In this document: positions 18,142 through 29,338 of the stretch, piece after piece | Layout of the letters: the number at the start of each line of letters is the position of its first letter | Position numbering within the stretch: the stretch's first letter is position 1 | Assembly: GCF_010730355.1 (NCBI RefSeq) | Contig: NZ_AP022576.1 | Coordinates: 5,456,001 to 5,520,000, forward strand | DNA: 64,000 bases | Source of the DNA: Mycobacterium florentinum | GTDB taxonomy: Bacteria > Actinomycetota > Actinomycetes > Mycobacteriales > Mycobacteriaceae | Direction: 5' to 3' | The notes under the pieces: generated by a model | What the model was told of the DNA's origin: nothing | Databases searched by the model: none | Seen by the model: only the letters and a program-made list of their open reading frames with translations | Translations under genes and position numbers: made by a program

Positions 18142-20790
18142 GTGACCGCCAGCCCCAGCTCTGCCGCCGACCTGCCCAAGTCGTGGGATCCCGGTGCGCT
18201 GGAGACGGCGATCTACCAGAAGTGGGTGGACGCCGGTTACTTCAAGGCGGACCCGACCAGTTCTAAGCCCGGGTACTCGATTGTGCTGCCGCCGCCAAAC
18301 GTCACGGGCAGCTTGCACATGGGCCACGCGCTGGAGCACACGATGATGGATGCCCTGACCCGCCGCAAGCGCATGCAGGGATACGAGGTGCTCTGGCAGC
18401 CCGGGATGGATCACGCCGGCATCGCGACCCAGAGCGTGGTGGAAAAGCAGCTCGCGGTGGACGGCAAGACCAAAGAGGACTTCGGGCGCGAGCTCTTCGT
18501 CGACAAGGTGTGGGACTGGAAGCACGAGTCCGGCGGCGCCATCGGCGGCCAGATGCGGCGCCTCGGTGACGGGGTCGATTGGGACCGCGACCGGTTCACG
18601 ATGGACGAGGGCCTGTCCCGCGCGGTGCGGACGATCTTCAAGCGGCTCTACGACGCCGGGCTGATCTATCAGGCCGAGCGATTGGTCAACTGGTCGCCGG
18701 TGCTGGAAACTGCGATCTCGGACCTCGAGGTCAACTACCTCGACGTCGAAGGCGAGCTGGTGTCGTTCCGGTATGGCTCGCTGGACGACTCGCAACCGCA
18801 CATCGTGGTCGCCACCACCCGGGTCGAGACGATGCTGGGCGACACTGCGGTCGCGGTGCACCCCGACGACGAGCGCTATCGCCACCTGGTCGGCACCACA
18901 CTGCCGCACCCGTTCATCGACCGGCAGCTGATCATCGTCGCCGACGAGCATGTGGATCCCGAATTCGGCACCGGTGCAGTCAAAGTCACGCCCGCACACG
19001 ATCCGAACGACTTCGAGATCGGTCTGCGCCACGAGTTGCCGATGATCTCGATCCTCGACACCAAGGGCCGGATCGTCGACACCGGAACGCAATTCGACGG
19101 CATGGACCGCTTCGAAGCCCGCGTCGCGGTTCGTGAGGCGCTGGCGGAACAGGGGCGGGTGGTCGCCGAGAAACGGCCCTACCTGCACAGCGTCGGGCAT
19201 TCGGAGCGCAGCGGCGAACCGATCGAGCCCCGGCTGTCGCTGCAGTGGTGGGTCAGGGTGGAGACGCTGGCCAAGGCCGCCGGTGACGCGGTTCGCAACG
19301 GGGACACAGTGATTCACCCCGCCAGCCTGGAGCCGCGTTGGTTCGCCTGGGTTGACGACATGCACGACTGGTGCATCTCGCGACAACTGTGGTGGGGCCA
19401 CCGCATCCCGATCTGGTACGGGCCCGATGGCGAGCAGGTGTGCGTCGGACCGGACGAGTCGCCGCCGCAGGGTTGGGAGCAAGACCCCGACGTGCTGGAC
19501 ACCTGGTTCTCGTCGGCGCTGTGGCCTTTCTCCACCTTGGGCTGGCCGTCGCAGACCGCAGAGCTGGAAAAGTTCTATCCGACAAGTGTTCTGGTGACCG
19601 GATACGACATCCTGTTCTTCTGGGTGGCGCGGATGATGATGTTCGGCACCTTCGTCGGCGGCGACGACGCGATCACGCTCGGCGGCTCCCGCGGCCCGCA
19701 GGTGCCGTTCACCGACGTCTTCCTGCATGGGCTGATCCGTGACGAATTCGGCCGCAAGATGAGCAAGTCCAAGGGCAACGTGATCGACCCGCTGGACTGG
19801 GTGGAGATGTTCGGGGCCGACGCGTTGCGGTTCACCCTCGCTCGCGGCGCCAGTCCCGGCGGCGACCTCTCGGTCGGCGAGGATGCCGTCCGGGCGTCGC
19901 GCAACTTCGTGACCAAGCTGTTCAATGCGACCCGCTTCGCGTTGCTCAACGGCGCGCAGCTGGCGCCGGTGCCTCCGCTCGCCGAGCTGACCGATGCCGA
20001 CCGGTGGATCCTGGGGCGGTTGGAAGAGGTTCGCGCCGAGGTTGATTCGGCATTCGACAGCTACGAGTTCAGCCGGGCGTGCGAAGCGCTCTACCACTTC
20101 GCCTGGGACGAATTCTGCGACTGGTATGTCGAAGTGGCGAAGGTGCAGCTCGCCGACGGCCTCACCCAGACCACCGCGGTACTGGCCGCGGGCCTCGACA
20201 CGCTGCTGCGGCTGCTGCAGCCGGTCATCCCGTTCGTGACCGAAGAGCTATGGCAGGCGTTGACGGGGGAGCAGTCCCTCGTCATCGCCGAGTGGCCGAA
20301 GCCTTCCGGTATCAGCCTGGATCCCGTTGCGGTGCAGCGCGTCAGCGATATGCAGCGGCTGGTGACCGAGGTTCGCCGGTTCCGCAGCGACCAGGGTCTG
20401 GCCGACCGGCAGAAGGTGCCGGCCCGGCTGGCCGGTGTCGAGGACTGCGATCTTGGCACTCAGGTCACCGCGGTCAAGTCGCTGGCCTGGCTCACCGCGC
20501 CTGGGCCGGATTTCGGCGCGTCGGTGTCCCTGGAGGTTCGACTCAGCGGCGGCACCGTCGTCGTCGAACTCGACACGTCGGGCACCATCGACGTCGCCGC
20601 CGAGCGTCGTCGCCTGGAAAAGGATCTGGCGGCAGCACAGAAGGAATTAGCCTCTACCGCAGCCAAATTGGCCAACGAAGACTTCCTGGCCAAGGCACCC
20701 GAACAGGTCGTCAGCAAGATTCGCGACCGTCAGCGACTGGCCCAAGAGGAAACCGAGCGCATCAACAGCAGGCTGGCCGGGCTGCAATGA
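18142..20790 (+). CDS. valS: Valyl-tRNA synthetase
   Basis: 882 residues from a GTG. Class I aminoacyl-tRNA synthetase with HMGH at 59-62 and KMSKS at 539-543. The editing domain lies between them. The C-terminal coiled coil ([20 protein letters not shown]) is typical of ValRS. It charges tRNA-Val in the cytoplasm. The stop overlaps the folC start by 4 bases (ATGA), forming the valS-folC-DUF4233-ndk operon conserved in mycobacteria. No T-box leader is visible upstream. Confidence 0.97.
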   Translation: MTASPSSAADLPKSWDPGALETAIYQKWVDAGYFKADPTSSKPGYSIVLPPPNVTGSLHMGHALEHTMMDALTRRKRMQGYEVLWQPGMDHAGIATQSVVEKQLAVDGKTKEDFGRELFVDKVWDWKHESGGAIGGQMRRLGDGVDWDRDRFTMDEGLSRAVRTIFKRLYDAGLIYQAERLVNWSPVLETAISDLEVNYLDVEGELVSFRYGSLDDSQPHIVVATTRVETMLGDTAVAVHPDDERYRHLVGTTLPHPFIDRQLIIVADEHVDPEFGTGAVKVTPAHDPNDFEIGLRHELPMISILDTKGRIVDTGTQFDGMDRFEARVAVREALAEQGRVVAEKRPYLHSVGHSERSGEPIEPRLSLQWWVRVETLAKAAGDAVRNGDTVIHPASLEPRWFAWVDDMHDWCISRQLWWGHRIPIWYGPDGEQVCVGPDESPPQGWEQDPDVLDTWFSSALWPFSTLGWPSQTAELEKFYPTSVLVTGYDILFFWVARMMMFGTFVGGDDAITLGGSRGPQVPFTDVFLHGLIRDEFGRKMSKSKGNVIDPLDWVEMFGADALRFTLARGASPGGDLSVGEDAVRASRNFVTKLFNATRFALLNGAQLAPVPPLAELTDADRWILGRLEEVRAEVDSAFDSYEFSRACEALYHFAWDEFCDWYVEVAKVQLADGLTQTTAVLAAGLDTLLRLLQPVIPFVTEELWQALTGEQSLVIAEWPKPSGISLDPVAVQRVSDMQRLVTEVRRFRSDQGLADRQKVPARLAGVEDCDLGTQVTAVKSLAWLTAPGPDFGASVSLEVRLSGGTVVVELDTSGTIDVAAERRRLEKDLAAAQKELASTAAKLANEDFLAKAPEQVVSKIRDRQRLAQEETERINSRLAGLQ

Positions 20791-22232
20791 CCGAAGAGCC
20801 CGACTGGCTCGACACTCCCGGGGACACCAGCGTGGTTCCGACGCCGGACGAGATCGCGTCCCTTTTGCAGGTCGAGCATCTGCTGGACCAGCGCTGGCCC
20901 GAGACCAAAATCGAACCGAGCCTGACCCGGATCAGCGCCCTGATGGATCTGCTCGGCTCGCCGCAGCTCAGCTATCCGTCGATCCACGTCGCGGGCACCA
21001 ACGGCAAGACGTCGGTGGTGCGCATGATCGACGCGCTGCTGACCGCGCTGCACCGGCGCACCGGCCGAACCACCAGCCCGCACCTGCAGTCGGCGGTCGA
21101 ACGCATCGCGATCGACGGAAAGCCAATCAGCCCAGCGCAATACGTGGCGACCTATCGCGAGATCGAGCCGTTCGTGCAGATGATCGACGCGCAGTCGCAG
21201 GCCGCGGGCGGTCCGGCCATGAGCAAGTTCGAGGTGCTGACCGCGATGGCGTTCGCCGCCTTCGCCGATGCTCCCGTCGAGGTCGCCGTCGTCGAGGTGG
21301 GCATGGGTGGCCGATGGGACGCCACCAACGTGATCAACGCGCCGGTCGCGGTCATCACCCCGATCGGCATCGACCACGTCGAATACCTCGGCGAGGACAT
21401 CGCCGGGATCGCCGGTGAGAAGGCGGGCATCATCACCAAGGCCCCGGACGGCGCGCCCGACACTGTCGCGGTCATCGCGCGACAGCTACCGGAGGCGATG
21501 GAAGTTCTCCTGGCACAGTCTGTTCCGGCCGACGCCGCCGTCGCGCGCGAGGATTCGGAGTTCGCGGTGCTGGGTCGTCAGATCGCGATCGGCGGGCAAG
21601 TATTGGAGCTGCAGGGCCTGGGCGGGGTGTACTCCGACGTGTACCTGCCGCTGCACGGCGAGCACCAGGCGCACAACGCGGTCGTGGCTCTCGCCGCGGT
21701 CGAGGCGTTCTTCGGCGCCGGTGCGCAGCGCCAGCTCGACGTCGAGGCGGTGCGAGCCGGGTTCGCCGCCGTCACCAGCCCCGGGCGGCTGGAGCGCATG
21801 CGCAGCGCCCCGACGGTGTTCATCGACGCCGCGCACAATCCCGCCGGAGCGGCGGCGCTGGCGCAAACGCTGGGCAGCGAATTCGACTTCCGGTACCTGG
21901 TCGGGGTCCTGTCCGTGATGGCCGACAAAGACGTCGACGGCATCCTTGCCGCACTGGAGCCGGCCTTCGATTCCGTCGTCGTGACCCACAACGGGTCGCC
22001 GCGGGCATTGGATGTCGAGTCGCTGTCGCTGACCGCCCAGCAGCGGTTCGGACCCGACCGGGTGTTGACCGCCGAAAATCTGCGCGACGCCATCGAGGTC
22101 GCGACGGCGCTGGTCGACGAGGCCGCCGCCGACGGGGAGGCCGAAGAGTTTTCCGGCACCGGAATGGTGATCACCGGCTCGGTGGTCACCGCCGGGGCCG
22201 CGCGCATGTTGTTCGGTCGTGACCCGGAATGA
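20787..22232 (+). CDS. folC: Folylpolyglutamate synthase / dihydrofolate synthase
   Basis: 481 residues from the ATG that overlaps the valS stop. Mur-ligase fold: P-loop GTNGKTS at 70-76 ([14 protein letters not shown]), second motif [14 protein letters not shown], and HNPAGAAAL for the C-terminal domain. It adds glutamate to dihydropteroate and folates. It is coupled at its 3' end to the next gene by an ATGA overlap. Confidence 0.95.
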   Translation: MTEEPDWLDTPGDTSVVPTPDEIASLLQVEHLLDQRWPETKIEPSLTRISALMDLLGSPQLSYPSIHVAGTNGKTSVVRMIDALLTALHRRTGRTTSPHLQSAVERIAIDGKPISPAQYVATYREIEPFVQMIDAQSQAAGGPAMSKFEVLTAMAFAAFADAPVEVAVVEVGMGGRWDATNVINAPVAVITPIGIDHVEYLGEDIAGIAGEKAGIITKAPDGAPDTVAVIARQLPEAMEVLLAQSVPADAAVAREDSEFAVLGRQIAIGGQVLELQGLGGVYSDVYLPLHGEHQAHNAVVALAAVEAFFGAGAQRQLDVEAVRAGFAAVTSPGRLERMRSAPTVFIDAAHNPAGAAALAQTLGSEFDFRYLVGVLSVMADKDVDGILAALEPAFDSVVVTHNGSPRALDVESLSLTAQQRFGPDRVLTAENLRDAIEVATALVDEAAADGEAEEFSGTGMVITGSVVTAGAARMLFGRDPE

Positions 22233-22612
22233 CGGATAGCGACCAGACCCCGCCGCCGGCGGACCCCTGGAAGAGCTTCCGGGGAGTGATGGCCGCGACG
22301 TTGATCCTGGAGGCGATCGTGGTGCTGCTGGCTATACCGGTCGTCGGCGCCGTCGGGCCCGGCCTCAACGGGGCGTCGCTGAGCTACCTGATCGGGCTCG
22401 CGGTGCTGCTGATCCTGCTGTGCGGTGTGCAGGGCCGACCCTGGGCGATTTGGGTGAACCTGAGCGTCCAGCTGGTCGTGCTCGCGGGGTTCGCGGTGTA
22501 CTCGGGCGTGGGCTTCATCGGGGTGCTGTTTGCCGGGCTGTGGCTGCTGATCGCCTACTTCCGCGCCGAGGTCCGCCGACGTCAGGAGCACGGGCAAGCA
22601 CCGCCGGGCTGA
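22229..22612 (+). CDS. DUF4233 membrane protein
   Basis: 127 residues with four predicted membrane helices (about 18-38, 48-66, 69-90 and 92-112) and short charged ends. It corresponds to Rv2446c in the same operon. The function is unknown. The start overlaps the folC stop by 4 bases, so it is translated with folC. Confidence 0.85.
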   Translation: MTDSDQTPPPADPWKSFRGVMAATLILEAIVVLLAIPVVGAVGPGLNGASLSYLIGLAVLLILLCGVQGRPWAIWVNLSVQLVVLAGFAVYSGVGFIGVLFAGLWLLIAYFRAEVRRRQEHGQAPPG

Positions 22613-22641
22613 GTCCCGATTCGTTGGGTACGCTGACCGCC

Positions 22642-23052
22642 GTGACCGAACGGACCCTGGTATTGATCAAGCCCGACGGCGTCGAGCGGCGACTGATCGG
22701 CGAGATCATCGGCCGCATCGAGCGCAAGGGCCTCACGATCGTGGCGCTCGAGCTGCGCGGCGTCGGCAAGGAACTGGCCACCCAGCATTACGCCGAGCAC
22801 GAGGGCAAGCCGTTCTTCGAGTCGCTGCTCGACTTCATCACGTCGGGACCCGTCGTGGCGGCAATCGTGGAGGGCCCGCGCGCCATTGCGGCGTTTCGGC
22901 AGCTTGCGGGCGGTACGGATCCGGTCGAGAAGGCCACGCCCGGCACCATCCGCGGCGATTTCGGCCTGGAAACGCAGCTGAATCTGGTGCACGGATCCGA
23001 TTCGATCGATTCGGCCAAGCGCGAAATCGCGCTATGGTTTCCCGGCGCTTAG
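22642..23052 (+). CDS. ndk: Nucleoside diphosphate kinase
   Basis: 136 residues from a GTG at 22642, the exact length of M. tuberculosis NdkA. The phosphorylated His117 is in NLVHGSDS. The start [20 protein letters not shown] is the family N-terminus. It balances NTP pools. It is the last gene of the valS operon. Confidence 0.96.
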   Translation: MTERTLVLIKPDGVERRLIGEIIGRIERKGLTIVALELRGVGKELATQHYAEHEGKPFFESLLDFITSGPVVAAIVEGPRAIAAFRQLAGGTDPVEKATPGTIRGDFGLETQLNLVHGSDSIDSAKREIALWFPGA

Positions 23053-23361
23053 CCCTCTAGCGCGCCTGGCTTCCAGGTCAGGCTCGTTTGGGCCCACGGC
23101 GTGATGTGGGATACTGACTGCGGGTGAACGTCGCCGGACCGGCGTCGGACACCCGAATGAAGACTTAGACAAGCGCGACCATTGCCAGCTCGCGATGTAG
23201 CGCCGCATGTCAGGCCGACATTCAGCACGGCACCGAGTTGGTTCTAGCCGAGTCGCTCGGGGCAAGACCATCACAAGTCCGGGAGAAAGTGACCCGGGTA
23301 CATAGCGAAGCCCTCGCGTGGCCGCGTCGACATGACGCGCCCGGGGGCTTGAGGAGAATAC
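23053..23361. other. Interval between ndk and rne; rne leader
   Basis: 309 bases without a gene. A promoter-like TTGGGC (23088-23093), 16-base spacer, GATACT (23110-23115) would give an rne leader of about 240 bases. Long RNase E leaders are known targets of autoregulation in other bacteria; whether this holds here is inference. Confidence 0.4.
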
Positions 23362-26157
23362 GTGATAGACGGTGACCAAACTTCAGACCCATCAACTGTG
23401 CCGGCCCAGGAAGACCTGCCGGACCGATTGAGAGTCCATTCTCTGGCACGAGCGCTGGGGACCACCAGCAAGCGGGTGGTAGACGCGCTCAGCGCGCTGG
23501 ATGGACGCATCCGCAGCGCACATTCCGGGGTGGACTACGAGGATGCGATCCGGGTGCGTGACCTGCTGTCGCCCCGGCCGCCGGAGAACTTCGTAGCCTT
23601 CAGCAACGCCGAAGCCGCCTCGCCCGGGGAACCCGGGCCCCGGCTGATGACGGAGCCCCCGATCGATCGCCCCGCCTACATGCCGCTGTTCGTAGCGCCG
23701 CAGCCGGTCGCGGCCGATCACACCGCGCGCGCCGCCGACAGCACCGACACCGACGATTCCGACGGCGACGACGACGGCGAGGACGACGAGGAGCAGGCCG
23801 ATCGGCCCGCCAACCGGCGGCGGCGACGCGGCCGGCGGGGACGTGGCCGCGGCCGCGGCGAACAGGGCGGATCCGACCAGGACGACGACGGCGACGGCCC
23901 GAAATCCGGTGACTCGGATGACTCTGACGACGCCGACGACCAGGACTCGGACGACTCCGACGACGGCTCCGATGACGGTTCGCCGGACGGCGGCAATCGG
24001 CGTCGTCGCAGGCGCCGTCGGCGCAAGTCCGGTTCCGGTGACGACAACGACGACGGCTCGCCCGATGATCCGCCGAACACCGTCGTGCACGAGCGCGCGC
24101 CGCGTGGCAAGGGCGGCTCCTCCGACGACGGCAGGAACAACGGCTCGAGCAATGCCGAGATCAAGGGCATCGACGGGTCGACGCGGCTGGAGGCCAAGCG
24201 GCAACGCCGCCGCGACGGGCGTGACGCCGGACGGCGCCGCCCGCCGGTACTGACCGAGGCCGAATTCCTGGCGCGCCGCGAGGCCGTCGAACGGGTCATG
24301 GTGGTGCGCGACCGGGTCCGCACCGAGCCGCCGCACCCCGGCTCCCGCTACACGCAGATCGCCGTGCTCGAAGACGGCATCGTCGTCGAGCATTTCGTGA
24401 CGTCGGCGGCGTCGGCGTCACTGGTCGGCAACATCTACCTGGGCATCGTGCAGAACGTGCTGCCCTCGATGGAGGCGGCGTTCGTCGACATCGGTCGGGG
24501 CCGCAACGGCGTGCTGTACGCCGGCGAGGTCAACTGGGAGGCCGCCGGACTGGGCGGCGCCGAGCGCAAGATCGAAAAGGCGCTCAAGCCCGGCGATTAC
24601 GTCGTCGTCCAGGTCAGCAAGGACCCGGTCGGACACAAGGGCGCCCGGCTGACCACGCAGGTCTCCCTGGCCGGCCGCTACCTGGTGTACGTGCCGGGTG
24701 CGTCGTCGACCGGGATCAGCCGCAAGCTGCCCGACACCGAACGCCAGCGTCTCAAGGAGATCCTGCGTGAGGTGGTGCCGTCGAACGCCGGAGTGATCAT
24801 CCGGACCGCGTCCGAGGGCGTCAAAGAGGACGACATCCGCCAGGATGTCACCCGCCTGCAGGAGCGCTGGGAACAGATCGAGGCCAAGGCGAGCGAGACC
24901 AAGGAGAAGGCCGCCGGCGCTGCGGTGGCGCTCTATGAAGAGCCCGACGTGTTGGTCAAGGTCATCCGCGACTTGTTCAACGAGGATTTCGCGGGCCTCA
25001 TCGTCTCCGGCGACGACGCCTGGAGCACCATCAACGACTACGTGAATTCGGTTGCGCCCGACCTGGTTTCGAAGCTGACCAAGTACGACCCCCCCGCGAC
25101 GGCGGACGGTCAGCCCGGGCCGGACGTGTTCGCGGTGCATCGCATCGACGAGCAACTGGCCAAGGCGACGGACCGCAAGGTGTGGCTGCCCTCGGGCGGA
25201 ACGCTGGTCATCGACCGGACCGAGGCGATGACGATCGTCGACGTCAACACCGGCAAGTTCACCGGATCGGGCGGCAACCTCGAACAGACGGTCACCAAGA
25301 ACAATCTCGAGGCGGCCGAGGAGACCGTGCGCCAGCTGCGGCTGCGCGACATCGGCGGCATCGTGGTCATCGACTTCATCGACATGGTGCTCGAATCCAA
25401 CCGCGACCTGGTGCTGCGCCGGCTGACCGAGGCGCTGGCCCGCGACCGCACCCGTCACCAGGTGTCCGAGGTGACCTCGCTGGGCCTGGTGCAGTTGACC
25501 CGCAAGCGACTGGGAACCGGTCTGATCGAGGCGTTTTCGACGTCGTGCCCGAACTGCGGCGGCCGCGGAATCCTGCTGCACGCCGACCCGGTCGACTCGG
25601 CCCCGGCGACCGGGCGCAAGTCCGAGTCCGGCGGCGGCCGGCGCGGCAAGCGGTCGAAGAAGAACCGATCCGAAGAGCCCGCCGATCAGCCCGCCGTCGC
25701 CAAGGTGCCCGTACACGCGCCGGGCGAACACCCGATGTTCAAGGCCATGGCGACTCGCGACAACGGTGAGGCCGAGGAGGGTGGCGAGGACGTCACCACC
25801 GAGGTCGACGAGCAGACCAAGGTGGAGGGTCCCGCCGATCTGGACGCCGACTCCGATGCCTTTGAGGACGCCGAGGACGACGACAACGACCAGGACTCCG
25901 ACGACGTCGACGAGGAGGACTCGGCAGACGAGGACCTCGACGATGACGACGACGACCTCGACGAGCTCGACGACGAGGATCTCGACGATGACGACGAGGA
26001 CCTCGATGACGACGAGGACCTCGATGACGACGAGGACCCCGACGACGAAAACGGCGACGCGGAGGATTCCGCGGCCGAGGCCGGGTCGGACTTTGAGCGT
26101 CCGCGGCGTCGGCGCGCGGCGGGCCGGCCGGCCGGCCCACCCATCCACATGGGCTGA
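23362..26157 (+). CDS. rne: Ribonuclease E/G
   Basis: 931 residues from a GTG (MIDGDQTSDPSTVP). The N-terminal 290 residues are a low-complexity extension with acidic Asp/Ser runs and Arg/Gly clusters (RRRRGRRGRGRGRGEQ), a likely RNA-binding arm. The S1 and RNase H-like catalytic core follows. Catalytic magnesium residues are Asp627 (DVNTGKF) and Asp671 (DFIDM), and the zinc link is Cys729/Cys732 (CPNCGGRG). The C-terminal 90 residues include a long Asp/Glu run. It carries out mRNA decay and rRNA processing. It corresponds to Rv2444c. Confidence 0.95.
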   Translation: MIDGDQTSDPSTVPAQEDLPDRLRVHSLARALGTTSKRVVDALSALDGRIRSAHSGVDYEDAIRVRDLLSPRPPENFVAFSNAEAASPGEPGPRLMTEPPIDRPAYMPLFVAPQPVAADHTARAADSTDTDDSDGDDDGEDDEEQADRPANRRRRRGRRGRGRGRGEQGGSDQDDDGDGPKSGDSDDSDDADDQDSDDSDDGSDDGSPDGGNRRRRRRRRRKSGSGDDNDDGSPDDPPNTVVHERAPRGKGGSSDDGRNNGSSNAEIKGIDGSTRLEAKRQRRRDGRDAGRRRPPVLTEAEFLARREAVERVMVVRDRVRTEPPHPGSRYTQIAVLEDGIVVEHFVTSAASASLVGNIYLGIVQNVLPSMEAAFVDIGRGRNGVLYAGEVNWEAAGLGGAERKIEKALKPGDYVVVQVSKDPVGHKGARLTTQVSLAGRYLVYVPGASSTGISRKLPDTERQRLKEILREVVPSNAGVIIRTASEGVKEDDIRQDVTRLQERWEQIEAKASETKEKAAGAAVALYEEPDVLVKVIRDLFNEDFAGLIVSGDDAWSTINDYVNSVAPDLVSKLTKYDPPATADGQPGPDVFAVHRIDEQLAKATDRKVWLPSGGTLVIDRTEAMTIVDVNTGKFTGSGGNLEQTVTKNNLEAAEETVRQLRLRDIGGIVVIDFIDMVLESNRDLVLRRLTEALARDRTRHQVSEVTSLGLVQLTRKRLGTGLIEAFSTSCPNCGGRGILLHADPVDSAPATGRKSESGGGRRGKRSKKNRSEEPADQPAVAKVPVHAPGEHPMFKAMATRDNGEAEEGGEDVTTEVDEQTKVEGPADLDADSDAFEDAEDDDNDQDSDDVDEEDSADEDLDDDDDDLDELDDEDLDDDDEDLDDDEDLDDDEDPDDENGDAEDSAAEAGSDFERPRRRRAAGRPAGPPIHMG
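25890..26050 (+). repeat. Short Asp/Glu-coding repeats in rne
   Basis: Near-tandem GACGAGGAC/CTCGATGAC-type units encode an acidic run of about 50 residues. The last three units (about 25985-26035) are nearly identical and could vary in copy number. Confidence 0.6.
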
Positions 26158-26286
26158 TCTGTCCCGCGGCGGGCTGCCGAGTCTCTTGCGTCGCCGGTCC
26201 GGTTGACGGTTACCTGGCGCTTGCCCGATTCTTATTAGATCGCCTTACTGTACTGACGCTTAATAGGCAGATGCAGGGGAGCCGTC

Positions 26287-29076
26287 GTGGATTTTGGGTT
26301 GCTTCCGCCCGAGGTCAATTCAGCGCTGATGTATTCGGGTCCCGGGCCCGGGCCGCTGCTGGAGGCGGCGGTGAGCTGGGAGGCGGTGGCCGCCGAGCTG
26401 GAGTCCACCGCGGCGGGCTATTCGGCGCAGGTTTCGGGGCTGAGCGGTCTGACCTGGTCGGGTCCGTCGTCGGTGTCGATGACGGTGGCGGCCGAACCGT
26501 ACGTGGGGTGGTTGCAGGCGAGTGCCGCGCAAGCCGCCCAGACGTCGGCGCAGGCGTACGCGGCCGCGTCGGCCTACGAGGCGGCGTTCGCCATGACGGT
26601 GCCTCCGCCGGTGATAGCGGCCAACCGTGCGCAGTTGATGGCATTGGCTGCCACGAATTTTCTGGGGCAGAACAGTGCGGCGATTGCGGCCACCGAGGCG
26701 CAGTACGCGGAGATGTGGATCCAGGACGCCACCGCGATGTACGGCTACGCCGTCGATGCGTCGGCCGCGGGCACCCTGACGTCGTATCAGGAACCGCCGC
26801 AGACCACTGATGAGGCGGGACGGGATGCGCAGGCTCGCGCGGTGGCTGACAGCGCGGCCGACACCGCGAGGGCCGAAACCCAAAACCTGACCCAGCTGGC
26901 ACAACCGGCCACCCAACAGGTGGCCGCCGCCAACGCCGCGCAGCAGATCACCGGCGGCAACGTCACCATCGGATCGGGCGGAAACCTCACCATCGGCCCG
27001 GGTCTCACCACCGTTGGGCCAAACGGGACCTACACGTCGATCACCATCGAGTCCGGCGGCACGCTGACCGTCAACGGCACTCTCCTGATCCTCCCCGGCG
27101 GCACGATCACCGACGGCGGCACGCTGATCATCAACTCCGGTGGCACCCTCACCGTCTCCAACGGTGCCAGCGTCACCGTGGGCAGCGGCGCCGTGCTCAG
27201 CGTCAACAGCGGTGGCGTCCTGTCGATCAATAGCGGCGGCGTTGTCACCGTCAACGGAGCCCTTTTCATCCAGGGGGCTGTCACCGACGCCGGCACCCTC
27301 ACCGTCAACGCCGGCGGCGACGTCACGAGTTTCGACGCCGGCACTCTCACGGTCGCCGACGGCGGCGCCCTCAGCGACTACGGCAGCCTCACCGTTCTGC
27401 CTTCCAGCAGTCTCACCGTCGACGACGGCGGCACCCTCACCGTCGCCAACGGCGGCACTCTCAGCGACTACGGCACCCTGGCCAACAGCGGAACCCTCGC
27501 GCTCGACAACGGGGGCACCCTGACCGTCTACCCCGGTGGCGTGTTGAACGATTACGGCACCATCACCAACTACGGCACCCTGGCCGTCAACGACGGCACC
27601 GTCACCAACCCGGGCATCCTCTCCGTCCATGACGGCGGCGTCCTCGACGACTACGGACACCTCGCGGTCAATGCCAATGGCACGGTGGACGTCTACACCG
27701 GTGGCACGGTCAACGAATACGGATCCCTGACCGTGGACGCCGGCAGCACATTCAACGATGCCGGCGCTCTCAACGTCAACGACGGCGGCGCCGTCACCCT
27801 GAGCAATGACGGCGTGCTCACCGTGTACAGCGACGGCACCCTCACCGTCTCCGACGGCGGCACCGTCAGCGACGGTGGCGCGTTGACCGTCGCCGACGGG
27901 GGCACCCTGACCGATGGCGGTGCCCTGACCGTCGACACCGGGGGCACCCTCACGGACGACGGGGCCCTCACCGTTGGCGATGGCGGCACGCTCTGCGTCA
28001 GCGACGGTGGCGCGTTGACCGTCGCCGACGGGGGCACCCTGACCGATGGCGGTGCCCTGACCGTCGACACCGGGGGCACCCTCACGGATGACGGAGCGCT
28101 CACGGTTAGCCATGGCGGCACGCTGTCCGTCAGCGACGGTGGCGCGTTGACGGTCACCGACGGGGGCACCCTGAGCGTCAGCGATGGGAGCACTCTCACC
28201 GACGCGGGCGCGGTGAGCGTCGACTCCGGTGGCACCCTCACCGTGGGCCATGACGGCACGATGACCGTCACCACCGGCGGCACCCTCAGTGATTACGGCA
28301 CCGTGTCCAACATCGGCACCCTGTCCAACAGCGGCACGCTGACCGTGTACCCCGGCGGTGCGTTGGACGACTACGGCACCGTCCTCAACTACGGCACCCT
28401 GGCCGTCAACGACGGGACCGTCACCGACCCGGGCGCTCTCACCGTCTACAACGGCGCCGTTCTCAACGACTACGGTCACCTCGCGGTCGATGGCCACGGC
28501 ACCCTCGACGTGAACCTCGGTGGCATCGTCAACGAATACGGTTCGCTGACCGTGGACGCCGGCAGCGCCTTCAACGATGGTGGCGCGCTCAACGTCAACG
28601 CCGGTGGCACCCTCACCCTCGGCGATGGCGGTGTTCTGACCGTCTACAACGGCGGTACCCTCACCGTCGCCGACGGTGGCACCGTCACCGTCGGATCGGG
28701 CGGCACCGTCCCGATCGGCAGCGGCGGCACTCTCGCCGTCGACGCCGGCGGTGCGCTCACCATCAACGGCGGCGGGTTCGTCGTTGTCACCGACGGCAGC
28801 ATCGTGCCCGTCGCACCAGGCGGCACGATCGTCGTCGGCCCCGGCGACGTCGTCACCGTCTACCCCGGCGGCTTTGCGGGGTCCAGCGGCTACTTCGGCC
28901 CGGTGACCGTGGGTCCGGGGGTGCTGTCGGTGACGCCGCCGCCCGCTTCCGTAGCTTCCCCGGGCCTCGGCTTGTCGAGTTCACCGGGCCTGGCGGGCAC
29001 CTCGGGAATCCAGCCCCGGTTCGATCCCGGCGCGCTGACGGACGCTTTCGCCGGCTCGCCGAGCTACGCGGATTGA
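26287..29076 (+). CDS. PPE-family protein with a long autotransporter-like repeat domain
   Basis: 929 residues from a GTG at 26287 with AGGGGAG ahead. Residues 1-175 are a PPE domain: Pro-Pro-Glu at 7-9, and W57-S-G in [11 protein letters not shown], the WxG turn of the PPE helical hairpin. Residues about 176-220 are a hydrophilic linker. Residues about 222-865 consist of 6-8-residue units G-G-T-L-T-V-x-(D/N) with variants such as GTLSDY, an array that would suit a right-handed beta-solenoid. The last 60 residues are Pro/Ser/Gly-rich. There is no PE partner beside it. Export by an ESX (probably ESX-5) system is inferred from the PPE domain. It lies where M. tuberculosis has dctA (Rv2443). This is not a classical MPTR, SVP or PPW PPE. 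Confidence 0.9.
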   Translation: MDFGLLPPEVNSALMYSGPGPGPLLEAAVSWEAVAAELESTAAGYSAQVSGLSGLTWSGPSSVSMTVAAEPYVGWLQASAAQAAQTSAQAYAAASAYEAAFAMTVPPPVIAANRAQLMALAATNFLGQNSAAIAATEAQYAEMWIQDATAMYGYAVDASAAGTLTSYQEPPQTTDEAGRDAQARAVADSAADTARAETQNLTQLAQPATQQVAAANAAQQITGGNVTIGSGGNLTIGPGLTTVGPNGTYTSITIESGGTLTVNGTLLILPGGTITDGGTLIINSGGTLTVSNGASVTVGSGAVLSVNSGGVLSINSGGVVTVNGALFIQGAVTDAGTLTVNAGGDVTSFDAGTLTVADGGALSDYGSLTVLPSSSLTVDDGGTLTVANGGTLSDYGTLANSGTLALDNGGTLTVYPGGVLNDYGTITNYGTLAVNDGTVTNPGILSVHDGGVLDDYGHLAVNANGTVDVYTGGTVNEYGSLTVDAGSTFNDAGALNVNDGGAVTLSNDGVLTVYSDGTLTVSDGGTVSDGGALTVADGGTLTDGGALTVDTGGTLTDDGALTVGDGGTLCVSDGGALTVADGGTLTDGGALTVDTGGTLTDDGALTVSHGGTLSVSDGGALTVTDGGTLSVSDGSTLTDAGAVSVDSGGTLTVGHDGTMTVTTGGTLSDYGTVSNIGTLSNSGTLTVYPGGALDDYGTVLNYGTLAVNDGTVTDPGALTVYNGAVLNDYGHLAVDGHGTLDVNLGGIVNEYGSLTVDAGSAFNDGGALNVNAGGTLTLGDGGVLTVYNGGTLTVADGGTVTVGSGGTVPIGSGGTLAVDAGGALTINGGGFVVVTDGSIVPVAPGGTIVVGPGDVVTVYPGGFAGSSGYFGPVTVGPGVLSVTPPPASVASPGLGLSSSPGLAGTSGIQPRFDPGALTDAFAGSPSYAD
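27520..28680 (+). repeat. Long-range duplicated blocks in the PPE gene (offset 819 bases)
   Basis: The protein segment beginning [13 protein letters not shown] (residue 412) recurs as [13 protein letters not shown] (residue 685), and the similarity continues for about 110 residues. This includes [20 protein letters not shown] and [12 protein letters not shown] in the same order. The DNA offset is 819 bases, a multiple of 3, and divergence is greater than in the 132-base repeat. Confidence 0.85.
27864..28088 (+). repeat. Tandem 132-base repeat in the PPE gene
   Basis: Bases 27864-27956 and 27996-28088 (93 bases each) are identical and offset by 132 bases, i.e. 44 codons. The intervening bases differ at a few positions. 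This is a recent in-frame duplication. Confidence 0.9.
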
Positions 29077-29174
29077 CCAGGAGTTAGCCAACAGCGAACA
29101 AATGCCTGGACGTGGGGCTTCATGCCATTGCCGGACCCGGCCTCGAGTCGGCCGCGGCTCGCCCGAGTGCTGGT

Positions 29175-29204
29175 TTGACCCTGTAGCCGCTGGTCACGTA
29201 CCCT
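29175..29204 (+). promoter_or_regulatory. Promoter candidate for the rplU-rpmA-obg operon
   Basis: TTGACC (29175-29180), an 18-base spacer and TACCCT (29199-29204), a SigA-like pair. The leader to rplU would be about 125 bases and contains a GGGA...TCCC hairpin near 29251-29264. Confidence 0.5.
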
Positions 29205-29338
29205 TGGACAGTTGTCGTCAAGCCGGGCACCTGACTTCGGCGGGCGACAGGCGGGAAGATTGTCCCGCTCCCCAGACCCAGCACGCGCATCGCAGTTAGC
29301 ACGCGCGCGGAAGACGTGAGGAAGAGGCAGGAGCAACG

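Noticed and set aside
18043..20097. A 684-codon open frame antisense to valS
   Set aside because: It mirrors the codon pattern of a GC-rich essential gene and has no family motif or start signal.
26320..28497. A 725-codon open frame antisense to the PPE gene
   Set aside because: Its Gly/Asp/Val-rich repetitive sequence is the complement of the PPE repeats; the PPE frame has the protein family signature.
23362..29076. CRISPR array in the repetitive part
   Set aside because: The repeats are in-frame protein-coding and lack unique spacers of constant size.
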